NCBI RefSeq assembly: GCF_000003605.2
Contig: NW_003143824.1
Span: 95,045 to 111,348 of the forward strand
Length of the DNA: 16,304 nucleotides
Direction: 5' to 3'
Source of the DNA: Saccoglossus kowalevskii
Taxonomy: Eukaryota > Hemichordata > Enteropneusta > Harrimaniidae
Shown here: one piece after another, positions 1-9,190 of the stretch
Position numbering within the stretch: position 1 is the stretch's first letter
Layout: each line of letters starts with the position of its first letter
Position numbers and translations under genes: made by a program
The notes under the pieces: generated by a model
The model's input: the letters and a program-made list of their open reading frames with translations, nothing else
What the model was told of the DNA's origin: nothing
The model's database searches: none

Positions 1-120
1 CCAATGGAATGAACAAAAAAAAAACGCTAGACTAATTAAATATTTGAAATGTTCAAACGATAGCAAGGCATTGTATTTTATATATTTTATAGCTTTCATG
101 CCAAAGACATGAAATACATA

Positions 121-470
121 GACGTCAGTAATCGGTTAATGGCATGACATGGGCGCGTTTCACTCCGCCGCTAACAGTGTGAGTGCGTATGGTGCCAGGA
201 AAGATTGTGTAAATGAACAGTGTATCGACCAAGGCTGTCGCTTTTACAAAAACGGTCTTCGAACGAGCAAACTCTTTCGTAACGGTTCGTAAATTCGCTA
301 AACCTAACGGTATTTTCCGTTAGAGCGTGTATACAGCACTTGTCGGGTGATCACGCGTCACGTGACCGCTCTCTAATGGAACGCTCTGTAATGGAACGGA
401 CGCGCTCTAATGGAATGGCTCGAGCTAGGTCTCTCTCAATCCGGCCAAACTCTGGTGGCAGCCATGTTAG
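121..470. promoter_or_regulatory. GC-elevated promoter-like segment
   Basis: This stretch is visibly richer in G, C and CpG than its AT-rich surroundings. It contains a perfect palindromic E-box GTCACGTGAC at 357-366 (USF/TFE/MITF type), a CRE-like GACGTCA near 121, and a YY1-type site on the minus strand at about 455-468, where AACATGGCTGCC places the YY1 core over an ATG at 465. That minus-strand ATG opens only 10 codons (to 436). A + strand ATG at 415 opens 23 codons (to 483). Neither is a convincing coding exon. The motif matches are direct; promoter activity is inference, and the direction of transcription is undecided. Confidence 0.35.
368..416 (+). repeat. 15-bp tandem repeat, about 3 copies
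   Basis: Two adjacent 15-bp units, GCTCTCTAATGGAAC (368-382) and GCTCTGTAATGGAAC (383-397), differ at one base. After a six-base spacer a shortened copy, GCTCTAATGGAAT, follows at 404-416. Related AATGGAA words occur at the window start (3-9) and at 15783. The array sits between the palindromic E-box and the YY1-type site, so it may be a cluster of binding sites rather than a neutral minisatellite. No known factor is assigned. Confidence 0.7.
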
Positions 471-483
471 TTTTTATTATTAG

Positions 484-1090
484 AGGACACTTACGCCCGT
501 AATAATAATTCTATATTTGGTAGGACGAAAATACCCTGTAAAATACCGCAAAATTACGGTACACTTATGGCGTTACGGTGACAAATGTATATTAACAAGA
601 TATGATATAATATGTTGTTATACGGTTTTTATGGCATATTTCAATTGAAAAAATGCATGACTGTTGACAGGATTCGCTGAATGCATTTTGTAAGTAGATT
701 TATTTCTATAATTATAATACATACAGCTGATATGTCTTTATTGGGACAAATTAATCTCCTAATCTACATTTGCGCGCGAAGTACTTGCGAAATATGCCCT
801 AGGCGTGGAATCAATGAGAAAACACACGCTGACACACGTACTGCAAACTCGCTGAAATAAACGAAAATTGCATTAGCGGCTGTTTGACGGTATATGATTG
901 ATTGCATTTGTAATTTCATTAAGATATATTGATATTACTAGTGCGGCCCATATCACGTTTCAAAGATCGAGAAACGCCCAATTTATCACTCACGATAACA
1001 TCTACGTGAAAGCACGATGATTTGTTTAATCGTGTAATGTGATATATTTCAGAATTGCAGTATGAATGATATTTAATAATTCGTTTGCAG
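484..1090. other. Non-coding stretch, no supported gene
   Basis: AT-rich sequence without an open frame worth reporting. It ends with two AG sites in acceptor-like context, at 1052 (TATATTTCAG) and 1090 (TCGTTTGCAG), the second bordering the exon-like block. Confidence 0.5.
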
Positions 1091-1238
1091 TAACACGTGG
1101 CGACATTACGATGCGAGTACTAGTCCAGCGTTAGTCCAGAAGAGTGTTATCTTTTGAAGGTTCGCCGCTCTGGAATAGCGCCACGATTCGACGCCAGTTC
1201 AGATACCCGGGTCACTGGTATGAAGCGATCGTAGGTAG
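1091..1238 (+). other. Exon-like GC-rich block, non-coding
   Basis: The block is preceded by TCGTTTGCAG (ending 1090) and followed by a donor-like GTAG|GTAAAT (exon end 1238; an overlapping GTAG|GTAGGT would end it at 1234). It is clearly more GC-rich than both flanks. All three + strand frames contain stops: frame 1 at once, frame 2 after 21 codons, frame 3 after 13. So it is not an internal coding exon on that strand. A spliced 5' UTR or lncRNA exon, perhaps of a transcript from the promoter-like segment to the left, is possible but not shown. It contains the doubled octamer TAGTCCAG near 1121-1139. Confidence 0.25.
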
Positions 1239-2863
1239 GTAAATTGTCTTTCCTATTTCCTATTTCAATGAACATAGAATGCGAATCAGTACATGTACTC
1301 GCAACAAGCGTAATGCGATTGCCGCGTACTCGTCACGGATTTGCAAATAATTTCATGGCGGTAATTGCTAAAATTACCATTGCCCATTGACCAGTTGAAA
1401 TCTGTTTTCAGCTTAATTAAATGGAGGCCACTAAATTACTTCATCTTGAGTTGTTCGTGACATCGTTTTTTAGTAAATATATTCCGTTCGAATACGGTTA
1501 TCCATTGATCTGCGTGAAATTAAACTCCGTATGAGTATAGTGTCCCAGTTCAATATACCTCACATGGGACCACGGTTAATACGATCAACGTGCTGTCTAT
1601 TTCAAAGCTATTTCTGCTTCATGCCTCCGTACCATTTGTGTTCTTATATCCGAGTGTAGCACTCTCTTAAAAAGCTACCATTATCTATCGATATTTCATC
1701 AAATATATTATCGAACAATCATTAATTACCTCCGAGTCAGTTGAAGCACGTTCTCATATAACATATCACCTGGAACCTGGCCTAGACTTATCCTAATGCA
1801 AATAACTGCAAGAAAGAAAGTAACGTTTGAACATATGACAGTCCCCCAGAGCCGGTGACGTGATATTTATATCTGCATATCTGATTCCTCTTATTAAAAA
1901 AATGACCAGGTACCTCCCCAAAAAAGTATAACATCAGTTGATTAAAAATTAAAATCAAGTGTTTTATAGTGCCCAGAAAAAAAACAATTACGTGTGTGTT
2001 GCAAATTTAAGTTACTTCGAGTATTTTTTTTTTAAATAATAACCACAATAAAAAAATAGTTCAAACACATTGAGTTCTATATTACTACACATATGGTGGA
2101 ACACACAGATTACACATAATATATGAATTAGCGATGCGCGTCAACAACGTGCAAGTTTGTAAAAGCGCTTTCTGTGTCCACTGCCTGACAATTGCTGGTA
2201 TCATTTTTCACAGAAACCCATTAACGTGAGCACAAACATCCGTATTACAATTGGCAAAATAAAGTATAATTTTTCACGGCCTGTTTGCTCTGTTATATGC
2301 ACCAGCCTATCTAATTTTTACCAGAACACTGTTAACAAGGACATATGATAGTCGAAAGTGTACCGTGTGCAGAGCAACGAATGTGTACCCACGAGAAGCC
2401 GCAGCTGAGCGCAAATTGGACACAAAATGACCTCTGATATTTATAAAAGGGCTACTACCCAGAGGGATTAACGACATTGCCATATAAATCAAAGGATCAC
2501 ATGTATGTATGATCATCGCAGAGATGTCGATTATTTTCAAGGTTGGGTAAACTAATAAGTCTTAGAACCATCGTTGAAAATTATACAGGTCTCTATTACA
2601 TGCTATCTTCCCTCAATACAAGAGGAAATGAACAATCCACCTCGTTATCGACGAAGCATTTAAGTTTTCGCTGTCAAAGTGAAATACATCAATATCGAAA
2701 TATGTTTGTCGGTTCATTACAGGAAACTCGTTTTGCTAATGCCATGAATGCTCTGGAAAATTGTTCTTGTGTTGCGATAACACTTGTTAAAATGTTCCCC
2801 AACTAAAATCTTCGTTGAATTGATTGCATACACAGACCATAATTTTTTGTTATTGCAACTATT

Positions 2864-2890
2864 ATTTGTTATCGATCACATATAACAAAT
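2864..2890. repeat. AT-rich 9-bp inverted repeat
   Basis: ATTTGTTAT (2864-2872) and its exact reverse complement ATAACAAAT (2882-2890) flank a 9-nt loop. It is short and AT-rich, so it may be chance; no function is assigned. Confidence 0.4.
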
Positions 2891-4457
2891 TTCTGTCCAA
2901 TAAACAGAAACTGCTGCGTTGCTTATTATCGGAGAACATTTAACGCGAACTAGTAATGTCTATTATATACATAAATCATTAGAAACAATTTTCTATTTAT
3001 GGAAATTAACATCAACACGCCTAGAAAAAAGGAACGGTAGCTGTTTATGCAAATGTTATTGAATAATATGAAATGTATTCGGTGTTCGCAGTTAGTTATT
3101 CACTAACACAAAGACTAACGGCGTACTATCCGAAAATATAGATTTGTAAAAAACATAAAGACATATTTACCTGCCTATAACGATTGTCACTGGGTGCAAT
3201 TTCTTGACATTACGTTTACTGTCCTCTGTCATATATATAAATACATTACCAGAAGATTGAATACCCAATATTAACTTTTCAGCGGGGGCGCAGTGGAGAT
3301 GTGATTGTTTCGTCACGGTGCAATGTGATAGTCTCGTATAGGTATATGTATGTATGATATATTTCGAAAAAACAAATTAATCACGAATCTCATCAGTGCC
3401 GGAAGCATGATGTTAGGATCGATATCGCGATCTCAGTTCCCATTTGCCTAATTGTAATTTATTATTTTCAAAAAGAGTATGACTGCGTTACTAATGACTG
3501 TTCTGAATGCATGTAAAACTCGATGCTGTACATTTTCCAGTTTTACTTATGTAGTAAAAAACTCGTGCTTTATTGTTTATGATGATAAAAACATGCGGAA
3601 CACTGCAATAAGAACTTGTAGTATAGGAGAAATGGGTATGCCATTTTGTTTTGAAGCATCATGATCTCGACTCGGACAAAATAACATAAATGAGACCGGA
3701 GGTGTTGAGTGTGTAGTATGATTTATGTCATTCGTACGTGTTCTTTCTCAAAACTTTAGCAGATCCCGACTTATGCGTAACGTGTCTTTGTTTGTCCGCA
3801 CTTAGTGACTCTATTGTCATAATCAGAGTGCAGAGACGACCCATTCAGGGTAATTACCGTCGCTATATTTACGCCTTCGTTGTTCTAGGACAAAGACTCG
3901 AGGTATAAACGCATTCTCCATTTTATCCATCGTTTCAAGCCACTGAATGGAAACTCGGGCACTCCCAATTTATTTACTGGGGGTGTACACTTGTGAATGT
4001 TCTTGTCCTGCAACTATGCGTAACCCCGTCACGAAAAATGTTGACTGAGTTGGCATTTACCATATTATCGACTGATCACGCTGAGGGATTATATCCACCC
4101 TATTTCTTGACCTACACCTCCTGCAGGTAACTGAACTGCGCATGTAGTCGCCGTATTTTACAGCGTGGTATTCAGGAACTTATGTATCGTATATTAACGG
4201 TAAGAAACATATTTTTACGTTTATTCTCGCTAGCATGTAACAGGGCATACGACGGCTCGCTAATTACTGAGCCCGCCTTTGGCGCGTCGTTCTAATCGAA
4301 AGTCTGTCTGTAAGCAACGGACCCGCATAAACTAATCATCATCGTGCAATGTCCTACCATACGCCAACACGCGCGCCAACTCGATGGTTGCCAACGTATC
4401 CCATTGGATATTTTTGAAAGGCAGACCCAGCACCGCGATGAACACTCTCGTGTCAAG

Positions 4458-4478
4458 CTAAGCGGTATTAACGCTTAG
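4458..4478. repeat. 7-bp inverted repeat
   Basis: CTAAGCG (4458-4464) and CGCTTAG (4472-4478) form a perfect stem around the 7-nt loop GTATTAA. It lies at the end of a mildly GC-rich patch. No function is assigned. Confidence 0.4.
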
Positions 4479-5920
4479 TCCATAGGGATTCTGTTTACTA
4501 TACGAGAAAGCACCAAGTCATGCTATTTGAGGCGGCTGGTACGTGTAAACACACAGAGTATACGAATTTGTCAAATAATATCATCCTGTTACTCGAAGCA
4601 AAATGTCACGAATTGAAAATACGGTAGGTGTTTCTGTTAAGTGTCCAGTTGTTGTAAAAAGGTATCGTGTAAACAATGATATGCTTATTTCACTTTCTGC
4701 TTGTTCCTTTCATGGAGCTGTCGCTGTGTAAAGAAGCTATGTTGTTGAACTCCAAATTCCCGTGAAAGCAATTTGGCCTAGTACAGTTCGCTACTATTGA
4801 TCTTGTAATTTGTGGGCCTTGTGTGTATGCGTAACAATGTCACGCTTGACATGACTGGCTATTAAACCGGGCCAGAGCCGCTAATATCGCTATTGTATTT
4901 GATACAATAATAAATACATGCAAGTTAGTCGATTAACTGTAAGCGTTGACATCCAGGGCACGTCGCCTAACTGCCTGTACGTGGCAGAGAGTGGACATAT
5001 TTTGCATATCCCAATGCAAAGTCCCGCTGTCTGTCCGTGTTCTAGCATTCGGTGACGTCGCTTGGGAACAATGCTGTCTGAAAAAACCAACATTCATTGT
5101 AAATTTATATATAAGGTATTGTGACTAGGGTCAGCCGTCAATTCAAACTTTTTTGTCTACAAATTCAGGCAGGGACATGCCTCAACACATAATGTGATTG
5201 GCCGTCCATTTATAGCGTCTTAGTCACACCGGTCTATACAAAGTTACGTGTTTCCGTCGCACGTAATGTAACTCTGGTACAATGGCTATTTGAACAATTC
5301 GTTTACAGAGTAATTAAAAGCCGGTCTTGACGAAAATAGCCTTTCGAGAAAAAACATCCATAATTTATCATAATATCGAATGAAATCAGCGAAGTGATTT
5401 GCTGGAAAAAAACAGCATGAAACGACTACACACCGTTACATGCAACTAACTAACGAACTATTTAGCTATCTTTAATATGACAGACTTAATTTCAATTTTC
5501 GTTAGAAATCCTCGGGAGGAACATTAATCAGTACATTAGTATTCTAGTAGTTATGTTTTGCTGTTCAATAAAGGCAAGCACGCAGACTCTGAATGTGTGT
5601 TGTCGTTGCGTAACACAACAAACACATCTCACACTGTGCGTCAGGGCATGCATCGCTAAGCGTTCCACGAGGTGACTGCCATCAATACAGCGACACGAAC
5701 AACAATGTAAAACGTAATTAAATGACTAACTCATTAGGTTTTTTAATTTATTCAATTATCTATAGAGGCTAGAAAATCAACTGATTTCCCTGCGGACAAT
5801 CTCATGCGTTTTATAATGGGCTCGATATCAAAAGTTCCCCACCAAAAAACTAAATTGCTCGACACGATTGTATAGTAACATTGTGTTAGGGGTAGCGGTT
5901 AGCCACATTTATCACATCTC

Positions 5921-6045
5921 ATTGTTGTTGCGCATGCTGTGATTGGTTGAGACTCGGTCACATGACATTGAATAAAAATGCATACGACATGGTATATTTT
6001 CCGCCCAGTGGATATTACATGGTATATCACATGGATGACGTCACT
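5921..6045. promoter_or_regulatory. Cluster of NRF1-like, CCAAT, E-box and CRE sites
   Basis: Within about 125 bases lie TGCGCATGC (5929-5937, NRF1-like), an inverted CCAAT box in NF-Y context (GATTGGTT, core 5942-5946), an E-box GTCACATGAC (5957-5966) and a perfect CRE TGACGTCA (6036-6043). Between them is an 11-bp direct repeat, ACATGGTATAT, at 5987-5997 and 6017-6027 (30-bp period). The combination is typical of animal proximal promoters, but no coding exon is visible beside it. It could also be part of a dispersed repeat that carries these sites. Motifs are seen; promoter function is inferred. Confidence 0.35.
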
Positions 6046-6070
6046 GAAACTACTGCGCATAACATACTGT

Positions 6071-6780
6071 CATTCCCTACACTGGTGCTGTCCCTGTCGC
6101 TGTTGTTTTCGGGGTTGTAGAAACTTTAGCCATCCAAAATAGACAGTGAACGTGCCATAATTCACATACTAAATGTTGTTATTTTGTGAGAAAGCGGATG
6201 TGGCATATGTATGGTAGATACAATTGTGCGTTGTGGATGTATGTTCGGCTCTGGTATCATCAATATTATGGTCATGACTACTATCAGTTAGGTAGGCAAC
6301 ACATCGTGATATTACCCTCACAGACATGTGTTATTATTTAAAAATACAACTATTACTATGTACAATCACACTGTTTGCACTCTTGGAAAACCGTAGTTTG
6401 CATTTCTTTTCGCATCTATATATATCATGACGTACATGAACAGATATAGTATTCAGCGGCCGGGGCACTCATCAGATTTCTTGAACATTATGAACAATAC
6501 TTGATTTTGTAAAATCAACGGATTCTTAAGATTTCAGTACTATCTGAATATGCAAAAATGTGAAAATGAAAAAAAGTGAAAATGCAAAAATACACATTTG
6601 AGAATTTTTTTTATCCAAGATCACCGTTGGTGTTTTGTTTCTTGTGTCTATTCCTACATATATCTACATATCTCTTTTAATTTCTTCACATTACACATTT
6701 AAATAGTCAATAAAAGATTTATATACTAAGCAGTCACATGACCACACGATAGTTGCGTCTAACGCAACATAGATTTTCAA
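6071..6780. other. Non-coding AT-rich stretch
   Basis: No open frame of interest. An A-rich imperfect repeat of GTGAAAATG and ATGCAAAAAT words lies at about 6550-6592, and a second E-box GTCACATGAC is at 6733-6742. The sequence near 6524-6592 shares CTGAATATGC with the adjacent foldback element and may be a decayed relative; I am unsure. Confidence 0.45.
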
Positions 6781-6993
6781 TTACTGTAAAAAGGTTTATT
6801 ATTCACTGAGTTTAAATTTTGCTTATTTCACTGACTGGAAAATGAGCCAAATTAAAACCCAGTTAATATGTAAAATTTAGTATAGAACTCATTATCTAAA
6901 TGATAAAACCGTGAATTTAAAATCAACTGAATATGCCTGAAATGGTAAATCAGCGAAATTTAAATCCAGTGAAAGTTAGTCATTTTACAGTAA
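6781..6993. mobile_element. 213-bp foldback MITE
   Basis: The element begins TTACTGTAAAA (6781-6791) and ends with the exact reverse complement TTTTACAGTAA (6983-6993), giving a perfect 11-bp terminal inverted repeat. The arms continue to match further in: 6802-6828 pairs with the reverse complement of 6947-6973 at 23 of 27 positions, at nearly the same distance (21 and 20 bases) from each end. The interior is AT-rich and repeats words of the type GTGAATTTAAA. There is no ORF, so this is a non-autonomous foldback element. The outer TA on each side would fit a TA target duplication as in Tc1/mariner-like families, but the superfamily is inferred only. Similar ACTGTAAA-ended short repeats are, from memory, common in mollusc and other lophotrochozoan genomes. 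Confidence 0.75.
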
Positions 6994-8290
6994 TGTGTAT
7001 TATGAGCTTTCATAGAACATGCGGTTTGAAATGGTCAAAACAGTTTTACTATAAAAATAATCAGTGTGATTTTCACTCTCTAAAACATTTACTGCATTCG
7101 TAGCTGATCCAATGGTCAATTTCCCAACTCGAACTAGGACGTTTTAAGGACAACTTGAAATGGCACAGATTGTACACCAGGCATGAGTTTACATATTAGT
7201 TGTTCAAATTCGTTAAAAATAAGCTCGATAATATAAAGGAATCTTTCGGGGGAGATGATTCTCTTGAACTGTCTCATTAAATTTGTAGAACAGACGAAAT
7301 GAAAATTGCATCTTCTCCTAAGCATTTAAGTTACACAGCACAAGGTACGACTGTTTTGATGTTCGCTCACGCAGGCTTCTCTGTTAATGACACATCAGCT
7401 CAATAAATAATCCCCACTCTGACATATCTCCATTATTTGAGATTATCGTTTTTGTTTAGATCCAAGAATAAAATATTACTGCTAAACATTGCTAAGTCGA
7501 TTTGATCGAAACTTGTTCGAGTAATGGTTATTTGGGTTAGAGTACACTTTGCCTTCATTGCCGTGAAGTATACTGTACCGTGACCTTTACAAGTGCCCCA
7601 CTGGAACAAACTGATAAGATTTTATTCCTGTGTTTCATCAGTTCACAAGTATACAATATTAGAATAACTAAACTAACTCCCACTCATTTTTTATTAAGTT
7701 ACAGAGGCAATATTTCATTACCTCGACTTACAACAATTCGAAAAGATCGTTTCTAATTAAGTAGGTCGTTTTCCATGTATTAACTCCAAAATCCCAAAAC
7801 AGTAATATCTGAAATTAGGTCCTCATTTTTTTCACATATGACCTTGTTTAGCAATAAGCAATATATTCGCAAAACTTAAAAAAATCCAAATAAATCAATA
7901 TTACCTATGTTGGATATCAAGAATTCGCATTTTCTGGCGCCGGGTTTCTTTTCGAAAACATTGATTATTCGAGATGTGGAATTACCTATCGTCGAATCGT
8001 ACTGTTCTTATCGGGAAAACTGTATACTGTAGTCTTTTGTAATCGTTGACATTGCGGCACTGGATGCCACATACGGCTCTGTTTTCGTCGATCAATGCCA
8101 ATATCAAGGCACGCTTCCCAGATTTGAGGCGTGCTGTGTAACCTGCATCAAGTTGAACCTATCAGTCGCCGGATCATGAAAATACTTTACAAAAACACGA
8201 TGTACTTGCACTTATTTAATTGGATTCTCGTTTCAGTCCACCTCACTTGACTGATTATAAGATTACATTCCAGTGTACACATTTCCTATA
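6994..8290. other. Non-coding stretch, no supported gene
   Basis: AT-rich with scattered stops. A 63-codon minus-strand opening at 7134-7325 has no family resemblance. I see no RNA gene, repeat array or clear splice-bounded exon. Confidence 0.5.
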
Positions 8291-8444
8291 GTATGCATAA
8301 TTAATGCGGGGGAGTCGTCACCTGCGCCAGCGGCAGACGGCCATAGCGTGTCGTTGTTCTCAAACAAGCGTCTACCCATGAGCATTTGCGGTTTTAGCAT
8401 ACGTTGTTAATTCCCGCGCGTGCGCAGGCGACGACCTCTCCGCT

Positions 8445-8567
8445 TTAAACATTTGCTACTCGTTGTGTTGTCACAGGAAGCGCTGTCCCAGCACAGACCT
8501 CATTCTCCTTCCCAGAGTTCCTTGCGGTTAGATCACCGAAAGTATCTCTGCCACCACACACCGCCAT
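8445..8567 (-). CDS. Candidate minus-strand first exon / short ORF
   Basis: A 40-codon minus-strand ORF starts at an ATG (8567) in good context (A at -3, G at +4) that is also the core of a YY1-type site; it begins MAVCGGRDTF and stops at 8445-8447. I do not recognise the sequence. If it is a first coding exon it would end earlier, for example at the donor-like GAG|GTCTGT after codon 23, and continue leftward; no second exon was identified. It sits inside the promoter-like island at 8415-8587, which favours a real transcript start nearby. Alternatives are a uORF in a 5' UTR or a chance opening. The start context is seen; the gene is inference. Confidence 0.22.
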   Translation of the reverse strand: MAVCGGRDTFGDLTARNSGKENEVCAGTALPVTTQRVANV

Positions 8568-8587
8568 TTTGTGGTGAAACACCACAA
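8553..8587. promoter_or_regulatory. Three RUNX-type sites with 8-bp inverted repeat
   Basis: The RUNX core ACCACA occurs at 8553-8558, its complement TGTGGT at 8570-8575, and ACCACA again at 8581-8586. The last two form part of a perfect 8-bp inverted repeat, TTGTGGTG (8569-8576) and CACCACAA (8580-8587), around an AAA loop. The group lies at the YY1-type start site. It may be a RUNX-responsive element or simply a palindrome; binding is not shown. Confidence 0.4.
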
Positions 8588-8644
8588 GACTTTTACTACG
8601 CGTATTATTTGCGTATTTTTGTTATTAGAGGGATCTCGTGTTGA

Positions 8645-9190
8645 TTTATTACTACTGGAAATCAAGTTTTAAAATATTTTATCGATAGCTGATAACGATT
8701 TTTCCGTAAATGCACTGTCAAGGGTGAAATAGTTATAATTTACAGAAGAAAATAATTTCATGCGGCGGAATAACGGTTGCTAAGGTGTTACTCGGTTCAT
8801 CAAGCTGACGGCCCTGTCGATCGCTAGGCGAAGACATATGAAGAAAAGAAAGCACTTCGTGGTATTGACAGCAAACACGTTCTATTGCCACTCCGTTTGT
8901 GCCAAGGAAAGTAAAAATATGAGCTTCTCACTGTGAAAACAGCCAGAATCTACAAACAACGCGCACGCTTTCGTTGGGTTCGAAAATCGAACACCTGCAT
9001 TGCAATGGTTTGGTGCGCGTTTTTGAAAGTAGTACCACTGTGACGCATCGGCCAATCAACGACAAGCATAAGATCGCGTGGTGGCAGAGATATATTCGTG
9101 ATAGAACTCTGCCTGGGGAGATTGCACAGACCTGTGTCATATGACGCCTTACTAGCCGATTTTGGCTAAAATAGCGCTCCGCCGCCTCTT
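8645..9190. other. Non-coding stretch with a CCAAT box and short palindromes
   Basis: 8940-9190 is again GC-elevated. It has GTTCGAaaaTCGAAC (8978-8992), a CCAAT box with a CRE-like TGACGCA beside it (about 9041-9056), and the small inverted repeat AGCCgattttGGCT near 9155. A 70-codon minus-strand opening at 8928-9140 shows no domain. The TTCGA-containing palindrome resembles a tRNA B box but no A box or cloverleaf accompanies it. Confidence 0.4.

Larger units (their letters stand above)
1239..5900. other. Long non-coding stretch, no supported gene
   Basis: Mostly AT-rich sequence with frequent stops in all frames. The longest openings (88 codons from a TTG at 2543; 61 codons from an ATG at 3479 with six cysteines; about 54 codons near 4313-4480) have no recognisable domain, no supporting splice pattern and no start context, so I treat them as chance. 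Small perfect stem-loops occur at 1360-1378, 2864-2890 and 4458-4478. 4230-4480 is somewhat GC-richer than its surroundings but I could not assign it. Confidence 0.5.
8415..8587. promoter_or_regulatory. Promoter-like island: NRF1, YY1, possible ZNF143
   Basis: 8416-8426 read on the minus strand is TGCGCACGCGC, a full match to the NRF1 consensus YGCGCAYGCGC. At 8509-8527, TTCCCAGAGTTCCTTGCGG resembles the ZNF143 (SBS) site; this is a looser match. At about 8560-8570 the minus strand reads AAAATGGCGGTG, a YY1-type site whose core covers an ATG at 8567. The island is GC- and CpG-richer than the DNA to its left. NRF1, YY1 and ZNF143 sites cluster in housekeeping promoters, and YY1 sites over a start codon usually mark transcription in the ATG direction, here leftward. 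Activity is inferred. Confidence 0.45.

Noticed and set aside
2543-2806. 88-codon + strand opening
   Set aside because: It begins at TTG rather than ATG, has no domain and no exon borders.
3479-3664. 61-codon ATG ORF with six cysteines and a mildly hydrophobic start, like a small secreted peptide
   Set aside because: The start lacks a clear signal peptide, no known cysteine pattern fits, and openings of this length are expected by chance in 16 kb.
4313-4480. About 54 open codons in a GC-richer patch on the + strand
   Set aside because: No ATG, only a weak acceptor-like AG, no donor and no recognisable domain.
8976-8994. GGGTTCGA... resembling a tRNA B box or SINE promoter
   Set aside because: No A box, no cloverleaf and no downstream T-run in the right place; it is simply the palindrome GTTCGAaaaTCGAAC.
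8543-9092. 15-bp perfect match TATCTCTGCCACCAC, inverted, between 8543-8557 and 9078-9092
   Set aside because: A single 15-bp match somewhere in 16 kb on both strands is not improbable, and the match does not extend far.
8928-9140. 70-codon minus-strand ORF
   Set aside because: No family resemblance; it lies over a CCAAT-containing, palindrome-bearing stretch better read as non-coding.
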